64,000 nucleotides of DNA from Exophiala sp. HKRS030 (lineage: Eukaryota > Ascomycota > Eurotiomycetes > Chaetothyriales > Herpotrichiellaceae): NCBI GenBank assembly GCA_023897205.1, contig JAHWDD010000010.1, positions 868,001 to 932,000 on the forward strand. The letters run 5' to 3'. Each line of letters begins with the position of its first letter. Positions within the stretch are counted from its first letter, which is position 1. Made by a program: the position numbers and the translations under genes. Of the stretch, positions 1 to 11,038 are shown piece by piece. Under the pieces are notes generated by a model, which was not told the DNA's origin, did no database searches, and saw nothing but the letters and a program-made list of their open reading frames with translations.

Positions 1-726
1 GGGCCCGGACTTCCACTTGTCGTCGACGGTGTTGATGAAACGGAGAGCCAGATCGCTGTTGTCGGCTTCGTCGCCGAGCCAGACTACGACGGCGACGGCT
101 TCCTTGTAGATGTGTCTCATCCTCCTGATTTCTCTGTTGACCTCGGCAGGGTTGCTTTGATCGATACACAAGGCGTCGGCCCATATCCTGCAACCCGACG
201 ATCGTACCATGTCTGTACCTCTCAACGCAAGCAAAGCCTTTTTCAGATTTCTCTGGACAACATGAGCGTAACCGTCCATTATTATACTGTCGACGTCACT
301 CTCGTCGCCCCAATTGTAGCTGAGAGCGATGAACGGGTGCCGGCTTCTGTCCACGTTGTTTTGTTGGTCTGCTGCGTTCGTCTCACTCCCAGCATCGCCT
401 GCATAATTTAATAGTGCAGTATGACTGATCCGACACGATGGCGATATCTTGTTTCCGGCTAATGACCCACCAGTATCACCCTTGTGAGGAGGATGAAGCG
501 GTCTCCCATCGATGACCGGGCAAGCCTTTTCATGATCAGGCTGAAGAATCTCCAGTACTCGGATATCTCCTGATTCTAGAGGATAGTATTTCATGACTGC
601 GCAGACTTCTTGCTGATCCTCGTTTTGGTCTTGTGCTTCCGGTTCGTCTCTGTTTGTGGCTTCTGCGCGTACAGGCAGGACGACATCTTTGCCCGATGAT
701 CGCCATCGTTTGAGGATATTATTCAT
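1..726 (-). CDS. HET-domain (heterokaryon incompatibility) protein, C-terminus beyond window
   Basis: The frame is open from an ATG at 724-726 down to base 1 (242 codons, no stop), so the C-terminal part lies left of the window. Near residue 138 it reads FIALSYNWGDE, the first conserved block of the HET domain; about 45 residues later comes WADALCIDQ, then IRRMRHIYKEA and VVWLGDEADN, the following blocks in the usual order. HET-domain proteins act in non-self recognition and programmed cell death after fusion of unlike hyphae, but many members have no known partner. The roughly 130-residue N-terminal stretch is polar and acidic and shows no domain I recognise. The nearest neighbour, CDC26, is divergent. 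The family call rests on motifs seen in sequence; a role in incompatibility is family inference only. Confidence 0.85.
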   Translation of the reverse strand, partial: MNNILKRWRSSGKDVVLPVRAEATNRDEPEAQDQNEDQQEVCAVMKYYPLESGDIRVLEILQPDHEKACPVIDGRPLHPPHKGDTGGSLAGNKISPSCRISHTALLNYAGDAGSETNAADQQNNVDRSRHPFIALSYNWGDESDVDSIIMDGYAHVVQRNLKKALLALRGTDMVRSSGCRIWADALCIDQSNPAEVNREIRRMRHIYKEAVAVVVWLGDEADNSDLALRFINTVDDKWKSGP

Positions 727-1386
727 CGGTTAGGCTGAGAGATGCTTTTCCTCCTCGCCCCAGCGCTATCCTTTGCCCGACCCAGGCGGCCCAATTGAGG
801 TGTTGGGCACAATTCACTTGTTTAGGCGAAACCCGGGGGGCCAATGGTGCGTATATCGATGGGTTTTAGTGCTCAGGACTCCGTAGTTTAGTACCTGTAG
901 TGATGCGCGCAATTCAATACAGACGGTACTTGTACCTGTACCACACAAGTATGTACGTATTTGAAGTTTGGTTCTCGACATACTGTATAGACAACGAAGA
1001 CTTGCCATCATTTCATCTTTTGATTGTGGCAAAAGAAAGATAACAAAAGTTCCTACTCCATAAATGTAACACAGCCACATCCAACAAGTATTCTGTAAAG
1101 TTGTGCGACTGCAGTGATCTGCGAATGATCTTCGGTTCCTCCACATTTTGCGATTCCAGTAAATATATTTATACTCCCCATACATTTATCGATAACGACT
1201 CACTACAATAAATCTTACAGAACACAAAACTATAACATCTTTATTTCAACAAATGATAATCATACCACAATTCATGATTTATGATCCCTTATTCCTTACC
1301 CCTCGTTAATCAAGATAACCGTTCACACACCGAGTGTGAATCCTCCGACCCCATCCTATCTCGGCCAAACACAAACCACCAAGACA
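727..1386. other. Intergenic, divergent promoters (HET gene / CDC26)
   Basis: 660 bp between two divergent start codons. It is AT-rich in the half next to CDC26 (about 1150-1320). I see no gene, RNA or repeat in it. Confidence 0.5.
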
Positions 1387-1755
1387 ATGCTTCGCCGCAA
1401 ACCTACCGCTCTCACAATAACAAACGAAGACATTGCGGCGTTTGAAGAACAACTCGCCCGCAGACTCGCCTACACGCGATACCTCAAGACCGGTGAAGAT
1501 CCAGAAGGATACTTTCGCAACCATCAACAACAACAGCAGCCGCCTGGTGGTGGTGGTCATTATTACGACCAAGATGCGCAGATGCAGCAGATGACCAACA
1601 ACCAACGCGACGCTGCCAACAATCACAACAACAATGGCATGTCTGCGACAACAACAACAATTGATCCGAACGACGAACTCAAACCTTTACCTGGAGATAA
1701 AGCTCGTATCGTGAGGAGTAGAGAGGATAGAATTATCGGGACGGGAAATAGATGA
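1387..1755 (+). CDS. CDC26: Anaphase-promoting complex subunit CDC26 (APC/C)
   Basis: Encodes 122 residues without introns. The N-terminus MLRRKPT followed by LTITNEDIAAFEE is the signature of CDC26 (Apc12), a small structural subunit of the anaphase-promoting complex. Its N-terminal segment inserts into the TPR superhelix of Apc6/Cut9 and stabilises it. The rest is low-complexity: a Q run near residue 45, a GGGG block and an N/T-rich tail, which is normal in fungal CDC26 proteins because only the first 30 or so residues are conserved. The ATG at 1387 is chosen over an in-frame codon at 1336 because the conserved family N-terminus begins exactly there. Convergent with RPN10 downstream. Confidence 0.88.
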   Translation: MLRRKPTALTITNEDIAAFEEQLARRLAYTRYLKTGEDPEGYFRNHQQQQQPPGGGGHYYDQDAQMQQMTNNQRDAANNHNNNGMSATTTTIDPNDELKPLPGDKARIVRSREDRIIGTGNR

Positions 1756-1867
1756 CACCGACAAAAACATACACGCAACAATCGCCACCACCCCAAAAAA
1801 AACAGAGAGAAGGATTTGGATCAAATGGGTCAAGACATGATTATGGAGTACGACATTCAAAGTCACG

Positions 1868-1902
<35 letters not shown>

Positions 1903-2439
1903 ATACGCGCGATGCCTTATATCCCAGGTATCATACCATTTCATCCCATGGGATTCGTGGCCAGACGGCGCACTTTCCGAAGAAGATCAAGGGTTTGACA
2001 AAGCAAGGGCATTGATTGGGGGAAATCTCTACATGAGAGGTGAGAAGAGTGTAATAAATCACCATGTCAACTGGTACCTAATGGCGCCAAAGTGAATGAG
2101 AAGGCAAGCCACAATATCAAGCCCAGGCCAAGTGGCAATGTCGGAAAATCATCACATACAACACTTCAAGAGCAGGTCGAAGATATCAACTCTATTTAAT
2201 TGAGACGATTTCCAGGAGTCGGGTAATCAGAACATGAGGTATGATGATTGATGTTGAAGAGGTTAGGTTGGGACAAAGCTGCCTAATGGATAGGTATGGG
2301 CTTTGCCATCTGCTCAATACGATGATTTCACGCAGTCATCGCGTGAACGCCTCGACCAAATTCTTATTCTTTCAGCTTTCAGCTCAGCAATAAGGCTTTC
2401 TAATCGAATATTGGTACAATTCAAATCGACCCCCTGAAT
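1756..2439. other. Intergenic, convergent 3' ends (CDC26 / RPN10)
   Basis: 684 bp holding both 3' ends. The only distinct element is the GA microsatellite at 1872-1901. No gene is seen; short frames across the GA tract are low-complexity artefacts. Confidence 0.5.
1872..1901. repeat. (GA)15 microsatellite
   Basis: About 30 bp of uninterrupted alternating GA in the probable 3' untranslated region of CDC26. Confidence 0.95.
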
Positions 2440-3424
2440 TCACTCTTTCTTGTCATCTTCCACTCGAGGTTGCTTCGAGTCGGCGTCTCCTTCTCCACTT
2501 CCACTCGTCGACTGCTGTTGCTGTGCCTGACCCCCTTCTTCGGTTATCGTCTCCATTCTATCGCCACTCTGTCGCTCTTGCTCCTCTCGTGCTCTTCGTT
2601 CTCTCTCGAGTCGGTTCTGTTCCTCCTCCATACTCATGCGCAAAGCCATGGCCAATTCGGGGTCTGCGGCCGGGTCGACTCCGAACTCGAAGCCTCCACC
2701 GCTGCCACCGCCGGTCTCGACTCCTTCCATGCCGCCTCCACTCGGGCCCGCGTCTCCACCAACGTTGACAATAGGCGTCGTGATGAGACTGTCGCCGAGC
2801 AATCCAGGTCCGGGAGGAATGACGACCAGGTAGTTGCCTTCACCTGAAGAACCACCCACGGCCTCGACGAATTTTTCCAGTATTGCCTTTGTAGAGGACT
2901 CGATGGCGTCACCGAATGCCACAAAGTCGACCGAGACGTTGTTCTTTTTGCACTTCTTGGCCAACTTGACCAGCTCCTTCTCGTTGTCGTTCTTGTCCCC
3001 AAACTTCGGGTCCAGTTCGCTACAGATCAGGACGATGATTCTTTGCCGTTGACTCTTGTTCGCTCTGTGTTTGAGGGCCAGCATGGCCACGCTGATGGCC
3101 GTCCCTAATCTGATGTGTCCCTTGATCTTGGTCTCGTGTAAACCTCCCAGGATGGCGCCAAAGTTCGTGGTGGGGGTGTTGAGGACGGTAGGACCTGTTC
3201 CTGCCATGGTCATCAGACCGACGGCGGATTCTGGGTTTGAACCCGTCTTTGCGTTGAAGATGAGTTGAGTGGCTTCAGACTGTGCCGAGAATCGATTCGG
3301 CCTGGTGAGATACGTCAGAGATAAACGGAACGATATTAGTTGTGTGCGAGTTCACGTACGGATAGTCACCATTCCGACTGGCCTCACTGTTGTCCACCAC
3401 AATCATCGTCGCCTCAAGCCCCAT
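2440..3424 (-). CDS. RPN10: 26S proteasome regulatory subunit RPN10 (S5a), ubiquitin receptor
   Basis: Two exons, 3360-3424 and 2440-3301, with a 58-nt intron 3302-3359; 308 residues. The product joins lid and base of the 19S particle and binds polyubiquitin. The N-terminus MGLEATMIVVDNSE then SRNGDYPPNRF is the start of the RPN10 von Willebrand A domain (residues 1 to about 190, with the MIDAS-like DNSE). ICSELDPKFGD and KKNNVSVDFVAFGD are further family motifs. A ubiquitin-interacting motif, DPELAMALRMSMEEE, follows a Gly-rich linker around residue 230. The C-terminus is charged and Q-rich. One UIM is the fungal pattern (animals have two). The short first exon is supported by phase and by exact family fit across the junction. 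Divergent from TRS23. Confidence 0.95.
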
Positions 3425-3936
3425 GATGGCGGTGTTTTGGACGGCTGGGGGAGAGGGCAGCTACGGATCGATATGGGTTTCGATTTGTAGAGAGAGTCAA
3501 AGAGAATAATCAATCTGGCAAGAACAATGAAGCCGAGGTGGTGATGAAAAGGGAGGTTCAACCAGAAGAACGAAGGGAATTTAGAGGTTGAGGAAGTTGA
3601 GTACGGAGTAGTTGGATGTTGACGGCTTGTACTGTACTGTATTAAGTTGCGCAACGCAGGCGGCTCCAAACACGTCAATCAACGTAGCCTTGCGCAGCCT
3701 TGGCGGTGACGGGTCGAGGCTGTTCTATTTACTGCTGTACAGAGTTAAGGCCGATACTCCAAAGAATGATCAAGTGTCTAGTTAATCGTCCGTCTCACAA
3801 GGAACAACACCTTGCCGACGGAGTAGGTGTTTGCCTGATTGTCCTCCACAACTGTTGTTCCAGAAAGATGATACTGCCTTGCTAAAACCAAGACCCTTCT
3901 CGACCGCAGCGCGCGGTCCCCCTCGATTACATTGCC
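3425..3936. promoter_or_regulatory. Shared divergent promoter region of RPN10 and TRS23
   Basis: 512 bp between two divergent starts. It holds one copy of the recurring intergenic 9-mer TACGGAGTA at 3602-3610. I see no clear TATA box and no RNA gene. Confidence 0.45.
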
Positions 3937-4565
3937 ATGTAAGTTCGACCGACGCGAATGCTACCAACTCGACAGACGGTGCTGACTGATTGACACACAG
4001 GCCCGTCTTCGCCCTCATGATCATATCCAAAGCGGGTTCTCTGGTCTACCATCGTACATTTCCCACCTCTCCTCCCGGTGGTGGTGCCACGACCACGGCC
4101 AACCCGAATCAACAACCCGGTGGTGGTCAATCAACGGTCGGCGGGACGTTGGGTCTACCGGGCACCAGTACACTCACCACGAACGACTACTTGGTCCTGG
4201 CTGGTACGTTCCACGGGGTCCACGCCATCACGAGATCCATCACCCCGAAACTACCCATCACGTCGTCCGCGACCTCCACGACGGCCAACAAAAAAACCTG
4301 GACGTACCCTGACCCCGCGGTCGCCCCTTCCGGGATCGAGAGCATGGAGTCTTCCTTCTTCCGTCTGACCGTCTTCCAGACCTTGACGGGCACCAAGTTT
4401 TTGTTGTTCACCGACCCCAGCATGCCCAACACCGACGTCCTCATCAAGGGGATCTACGAACGGTACGCCGACTTCGTCTGCAAGAACCCCTTTTGGCAGA
4501 TGGAGATGCCCATCCGCATCGACGCCTGGGAGCGAAGTCTGACCCAGTGGTTGACCAGGCGGTGA
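3937..4565 (+). CDS. TRS23: TRAPP complex subunit TRS23 (TRAPPC4/sybindin-like), start codon split by intron
   Basis: Two exons: 3937-3938 (the bases AT) and 4001-4565, with a 62-nt intron 3939-4000 that begins GTAAGT, has CTGAC near 3982 and ends CACACAG. Splicing makes ATG CCC GTC, giving MPVFALMIISKAGSLVYHR, the expected start of the longin-like fold of TRS23. The protein has 188 residues: a Gly/Thr-rich insert at about 22-60, LVLAGTFHGVHAI, then TGTKFLLFTDP, IYERYADFVCKNPFWQMEMPI near the C-terminus, all typical of the sybindin family. TRAPP is the guanine-nucleotide exchange factor for Ypt1/Rab1 at the Golgi. The alternative unspliced start is the ATG at 4017, which would drop the first beta-strand. 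The split start is inferred from splice signals and homology. Confidence 0.85.
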
Positions 4566-5670
4566 CGGAAAAGGGAAAGAGAGAGAGAAAATAAATGAAC
4601 TGGAACGAGAATGATGACATTGCCAAATTGAAGAAGACGAAGGAGACTGGCAAGCAAATAAAGACCCCCCGGGAGAGGGAGGGAACTATGGCCGAAGTTC
4701 CAGAAACCGGGACGAGTTTTTTTCCTTTCCCAGAGTTTTCTACAAGACGGCACGAGTGGTGCTTGGAATTGGGCTCGAAAGAAAACAAGGGAACAATCCG
4801 GCGGGACCGTCGGGACACAGTCTTTAAGACAGTCTCGGTGCTGGCCAGAGGACATTCGTGTCTATCGACGCTTCGCATACGGCGATACCTTGACTCGAGG
4901 ACGCCGATAGAAGATGACTTCGACCAAAGAGCCGCGGATCCAAGAAAGATCCAAACCGCGAGAACCAGTATAGGAGATGGTTCAACTGTCAGAGATCCAA
5001 AAGAGATCCAAAAGTAGGAACCGGTGCAGAACTGGGCTTCGAGAGTCGGAGATCCGAGAAGATCCAAAGATGCAGCAAGATACCCGTTCGCCGTGCTTGA
5101 TTGTGATCGATAGCAGTCATGGTCTCTAAATCTCAGCCGCGGGATTGGCATTGATATTGAGGCTAATATACTTATTTTACTATCCTATCTCGAGGCACTT
5201 CGTCCATGAATACTCCCTCAACCTAAAGTATAGGTAGCCCATCCATCTCCTCGCGGAGCTTCTCTTTCGTGGATAAAACGTTCAAGTAAATTCATAACAC
5301 TTATATTTCTTTCCTTTCTTCGTAGCTCATGCGACGGTCGATATGATTCATTGATCTTTCAAAGATAACCCACACCAAGGGGAAGGCGCTTTTCCCGAGG
5401 TTTGAATAGCGAATACATGCCACGCCCCTTAGGGCCGCACACCCTCACGAACGCACATGATCTTGGATATCAATCATTTCGTCATCTCATTTCTTCATAT
5501 AAAAACGTTGTCCCTCTGCAGAATAGAGTGGAAAGTCCCAGCCCGGGAGGAAAAAAGGATTGAATCGAGCGGGGAAAAAGTCTCTCTTGCCATGTCAAAG
5601 CATGCTAAATGAGACCTGGAAAACCCAAAAAATATTAAAGAATCGCCATATTTTCGCGGGTATTGGGTTA
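4566..5670. other. Intergenic, convergent 3' ends (TRS23 / Zn2Cys6 regulator)
   Basis: 1.1 kb without a convincing gene. From about 4936 to 5070 there are five degenerate copies of a short motif close to RGATCCAAA, two of them in tandem at 4991-5013. Two overlapping minus-strand frames at 4444-5151 have no family features and I do not accept them. Confidence 0.5.
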
Positions 5671-8534
5671 TTAGTGATGCTGATCAAAATCCCACCTCCT
5701 CTTTAATCCACCAGTGTCCATGACGTTTGCCACGCTCTGTTGCCATTGTCGGGATGTGACAAACATGCCTCCACCTACACCAGTTGTTGGGTAAGTCGTC
5801 GAAGATGATGAAGGAAGCTGAGCCATGTGTCCTGCGACGGGAGAGGATAGGTCCGGAAACGACTGAGACTGCGACGCAAAGTAGTGTTGCTGTTGCGAGT
5901 AATTTTGCGCGTTGACTCCGTACGTTGGCGATCCTGTAGAGGTGAAGCTGCTCTGGAGGTTTTGCATGTTGCCAGGAGGCGAGGAACCGCTGCCACCGTA
6001 CATCGACGGTGGAGGCGCAAGCTGGGACGCTGAGATGGCGAATGCAGTGTCGAATTGGTCGATGATAGGGGTCGGATTCCACTGAAGTTCAGGAGCCGAT
6101 GTACCTGGATGATAATACCCGCCCGCTGACGTCGGCATGTTGGCATACTGGTTCTGGTCGACGTCGTAACTCTGCGCGTACATGGGGGTCTGAGGTTTCG
6201 AGTCGCTCGAGTACGCAGACACCGGAGGTGTAGCGAGATAGCCTGTCGGTCCACGCATCTGGTTGATGTGTGCAGGGAAATAATTGGGTTGCGGCTGTTG
6301 AATTTCGGACTTTATTGATCCTTGCGGAGTTGGCTGCTGCTGCTGCTGCTGTTGTTGTTGCTGTTTTTCGTAAGATCCTTGAGACGTCGGGGAGGGGCGC
6401 GACTGGTCGGAAGGCGAGCCAAGGGGGAAAGACTCCTTCAGTTCGAAGGGTCTATTGACGTCTGCAGAGAAAGCCGCTCGAAGGGAATTGATTTGCGCCT
6501 CGGTCTCTGGCATGGGCCATGCAGCTACACATCGCTCCAAGATGCGCATGTGTCGGACGAAATAGTCCTTTGCTTCCATGTTGAATTCTGGGTCCGGCGA
6601 GGATAGCGCAATCAAGTGGAGCATGATACATGTTAGGATGGCATAGATCGTAAAGTTTATGCCCCTTTGCATGTACAGCAGCCCCGTGAGATCGTACTGC
6701 GCCAGCACAGCCTCTTGAAGGCGACAAAGCACTTTTGCTGACCGATAACACGTACTCATATGGTGTCTCCACTGACTGTCGGGTCCAAATGATTCGGAAG
6801 CTTTGAGCTGCGGTCGATGAAGCATAACAATGGCGAGGTGATAATGTGAATGCATGTTTCCAACGAAATGAGATGGCAGTGTCGGTACACCTCCGCCCTG
6901 CGGTAAGGTGACCTGAAGATCCTTGGGCAATTCGTCTGGCCATTTCTTGAAGGCCGCATTATGCGCCACGAATTCCTGATCTAATCCCCAATCTTTCTTT
7001 TTCTTGAGCTTGATCGAGACATCAGTTATCAGACGAATGTTGCGGGCATTTCGAACGAAATAAGCAAATTGTCTTGAAATGGCCTTCTCGAAGTCATCCA
7101 CATCAGAAGAAGGTGGGTTAACGCTGGTATCAACTGATGTTGGGTCAACACCGAGATCCGTACGACCTGGCACAGTTAGTTATGTCTTGACATTGAGGGA
7201 TAATGCTGCTTGTTAGCTACCTTGTGGGCCGCCGACCATGGTCTCACAGACGAGCAATGTCTGCCATAACCGAGTTTTGGTCAAGCATTCGATTTTAGGA
7301 GAATCACACGTCTCTCCACTAGTATGGGTCTCGTAGTGCTCGTCTAGCTCCAAGTCCTTTGCCATAGCAACTGCTGTTTTGCAAGTCATCCATGATCGAT
7401 AGTAATATCCTCTCTTAGGAGCACTTTCCCGCGCTTTGAGAAGCAGCAAAAGTGCTTGTATTGTACTGAGACGAGGACTGTCTAGGAAGCAGGCTTCATG
7501 TTCTGCTCTTGGTTAGCTAGGATTCGAGAGCATTAGCACAGATAAAGCTTACTGTTGGCTAAAGCCAGCCATTGAGCACCTTGCGCCGGGTCGTCAGACA
7601 GCCGGCCAGCATTCGCAAAGATTGCCTCGAGTATCAAGGGAGATATTGACGCCCGATCATTGCGCCACTGATCGTAGAACTGTCTGCGGTTTAGGACAGG
7701 AACGTATGGATGTACATCCCGGAAGAAGGTTTGGAAGGCTTGGGAAGCCTCTTCATCCGAAGGCATCAGTGCTGGGGGTATTCGAATATGTGAGCCAGCA
7801 TCGGTACTGAAGGCCGCGGCAATCTTGGCCTCCGCTTCCGGCTCCTGAACTGGAGCGACCGACTCTTTTCCTTGAGTCTTCTCGGGCCTCAAGTAAGGCG
7901 CGATACCATTTTCGCCGATTTTAAGCTCGCCGAGATGCTCCATGAGTTCTTCGGCTGTCATTTGATCCATTGGAGTCGAGCCTGCCCTTTCCTCCCTCTG
8001 CGAATCATCGTCGCCCTGATACTGAGGATAAGTCTGACCGGCAGCTTGATATTGGTCGTCAAGGGCACCAGAATATTGCTGAGGGTTGGGATAGTATCCA
8101 CCGTATGATTTCCCTGACATGTCGTAGGGAGGCTTTGAATAGTTGGCGACGTAAGCATCATACGAGAAGTTGCCGGTTTGCGTCGCTGGGAACGGCGGCG
8201 TTGCCAGTCCATAATTCGGTGCTTGTTGAATCGACGGTGTTGGATTTTGGGTAAAGGACTGCGACTCGATGCTAGGTTCGATGGCACTGTCGGGACCCGT
8301 ATCGCCAGATTCGCCATCGAGGCCGCCTGCTGGAGGGACGCAATGTAGCTTGAGTCGGACACAGGCGGCGCAGGGCCAGGTGTTGGTCGTGGCCGAGTCA
8401 CATTTGATCTTGCGACGGCGACATCCTTCACATGCTCTCATTACCTTCAAGCGCTTGTGTCGGTTATGTTCATCGACGAAGACATAGTTCTTCGGACCCG
8501 ATGGAGGTCCGGATGCCATCGAGTAGTTTTGCAT
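5671..8534 (-). CDS. Zn(II)2Cys6 transcription factor with fungal-specific TF domain
   Basis: Three exons, 7553-8534, 7221-7502 and 5671-7166, with introns of 50 and 54 nt; 919 residues. The DNA-binding domain starts at Cys35: Cys35, 38, 45, 55, 58 and 65 fit C-x2-C-x6-C-x9-C-x2-C-x6-C, preceded by a basic HKRLK segment. A Gln/Pro/Tyr-rich linker follows. The middle homology (fungal-trans) region begins near residue 280 with HPYVPVLNRRQFYDQW and continues through RGYYYRSWMTCKTAVAMA and LWQTLLVCETMVGGPQGR, which cross the two splice junctions cleanly. The C-terminal third is Q/S/P-rich, with a run of about 11 Gln near residue 695. It looks like a conserved Pezizomycotina regulator, but I cannot name the orthologue or its targets. 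Confidence 0.92.
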
Positions 8535-11038
8535 GGTGCAATACCATTCGTGTCGGATGACACCACATTGGGTAAGGGCAGAGCGCGGCGATAGTAGCTC
8601 AATCCAGACGGATGCCCGTTGTTGCGGAGGGGCGGGATTCCTCCAGTCAACGTTATCGTATACAGATGATCGATCTGCACGAGGCTCGCGCTGTTGACGG
8701 TTGGCGAGAGCAGGGGCGCCAGATACTCGAGAGTGCGTCTCGTATATATCACAATGGGAAATTCTAACGAGGGAGAGGGTTGAAAGCTCGAGTTGTCAGT
8801 GTGCAAAGTTGCTTTTCGTTGTGGCGCAATCTCAAACTCCAACCTCGGCAAGTGGAGGACACATGCGCCTTTTCCCAGCGATAAGTCAAGAACTCAGTTG
8901 GCAGCAGACGGCACGCGGAGGATGCGTCAAACAATGGTATCGAACTTCTCAAACACACAAGATGCGCGAGGTTTGAAGTGAATAGCGATCCTCCCCACGA
9001 TTGCCCAGTGGTGATAGAGGAAAGAAGTGGGTGCAGGGTGCGACCTGACAGGAGATGGTTCCGCTTATGCGAAGTGTGCAAGGAGGAGCCCACCGAAGGC
9101 CGGTAAAGGTTGTGTTCAGTGTATGTACGCGTACGGAGTCCAGGGAAAATATTCGCTGTGGCTGTCAGCGGTTTGGGGGCAGCAAGTTGACGTTATGTGT
9201 GGTCTGGATCGCCTCCTATTCGTATCCCCGAACTCCTTGAGGATTCGTAGAATTCACCTGCACGTCATGGGTTGTGAAGTCGGTATCCAGTTCCAGGAAA
9301 AATGGGTTGTGCGTCGACAGGGGCAGATTATTGAGGTGTCTCGCTAAATTGTCAGCTGTACGGAGTAAGCAATAGTTGGTTGATTGAAAACTCGGACGGG
9401 AAATCAGGAGGAGGAGGGGAGGAGGAGCAGGAAGAGGGCTCGAGCTGTTGGTGCCATGTGGTGATGGGGTGGCCATGGTGGTGCGGCAGGTCTCTTTCGC
9501 TCACTAGGCCTCAGGTCTCAGCTAATGTAGCAGTTGGTTCGACGACTCCGTAAAAAGAGACCAGGGTTGCATGGATCTTGTCGTTGGTTGGATTTCTGTC
9601 AGCGCTGCAACGTAAGAGGATGGCGTAGGAAAAATCCTGCTCCTTCCCCTCCACCTTGTTCCGTCGAAGAGGAATGACTTTGTAGTACGTAGCACGAGTC
9701 TTGGGTCATTTGGTGGCAAAGAAAGCATCTGACAGGTTCTACTCGTATAGAATTGGTGAGTCTATCTAATCATGTCCTGTGTAGTGGCAATATTGTAATA
9801 TTGTATCTGAACAAGAGTTCGAGGACGGAGTCATTGTACGGAGTATAAAACACTGTCTCAGTCATCTCTAAACTCCTCCTTACTGATCTTCGGAACGATC
9901 CCCCCTCCATTCAGGGAACATGCAGTCAGATTATTCCCAGGCTAAGCGTGACCAGTGATCAGTAGAAAAGCGCTACGGGATCGACGACAGTTGATTCGCG
10001 ATGGCGGCAACTCTCTACAGGCCCTTCGCCTCAGCAAAAGGTTGCACACTGATACCTCGTCCCCCTACGAGTAGTGTTGATCGTATACGCATTGTCCATT
10101 TGGACTCGCCGAGGCCCTTGCGAAATGATTTCTGACAAACTCAGGTCGTCAAGGCTGTCACTGCTGGTGGTCTCAGCTGTGGCCTCAGTTGTGGCCAGGC
10201 TCTACAGGCGCGTCCGAGCACTGAGATGACCCGCTGTCGCAGTCTTCCACCGAAGCTTCCATGCCGCCTTCTCGGGCCTCGATCTTCACCGCTAAGGGAT
10301 ACCCATGAATACCCGTGGATAGGCTTGCGGATCCCATTCCCCGGGGCTGATAGGCACAACCTTCGCAAGCCTGATAGGCTTCATGCAACGCCTATTTACC
10401 ATCGCATGTTGAACGTCTGTACACTACTGGTACTTCCGTAGACCTGAGGGCAGTACACGCGACTGGCCACCTAGATTCCATTTGCCTGATCCGTACAAGT
10501 CGTAGGGAAATGCCGTCGCATGTGGTCACAGAGTTGCCGTCACGAGTTGACGCCAATATGCTGCGACAATATTGTAGCTTGCCTAGGCTTTGCACTGGTG
10601 AACTGTCGACGCAGTAGTGTGCAGGAAGTGATTTGTAGCTGTCCATACGGACTATTATGCCGTACGGAAACTGGATTGACAGGAGGCCAATTATGAGTGG
10701 GAGGAGGTGGTGGTGGGAAATAAGAGGAGCAGAAACCTCTGGGTGTATTCCCTGGCACGTGACTAATAACATGACAAAGCAAGGAATACACGTGACCAGA
10801 GCTACGATAAGGATAAATGCGTTGAGCTAATCCTCATATGTACATGGCGAGAATTGATAACCCGGTCGAATCTACGTTGTTCTTTTACCAATCCTTGCGG
10901 TTAACGACTTTATTGGGTCTTGTTCTTTCATTACACCCAGAAATCACCACCACAACCACAATCACTCTGTATTCTTCGATTTATTGTGTTGAACACCCCT
11001 CTGAGAAAGCGTCTACTTTACATCAGAAGATATTCGCC
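8535..11038. other. Large intergenic region upstream of Zn2Cys6 gene and CIA2
   Basis: 2.5 kb between two divergent starts. Holds two copies of TACGGAGTA (9359-9367, 9837-9845) and, close to CIA2, two CACGTGAC boxes (10756-10763, 10789-10796). Reading frames in it are short and without family features. A long 5' leader of the regulator could occupy part of it, but nothing shows that directly. Confidence 0.45.
10756..10796. promoter_or_regulatory. Two CACGTGAC (E-box type) sites upstream of CIA2
   Basis: Two identical 8-mers, 33 bp apart start to start and about 245-280 bp before the CIA2 ATG. The reverse complement GTCACGTG is the core bound by Cbf1-type bHLH factors in yeasts. Whether they act on CIA2 is inference. 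Confidence 0.4.

Noticed and set aside
10838..11038. 67-residue N-terminal extension of CIA2
   Set aside because: No family counterpart; the ATG at 11039 fits MIP18 proteins and the extension looks like leader sequence.
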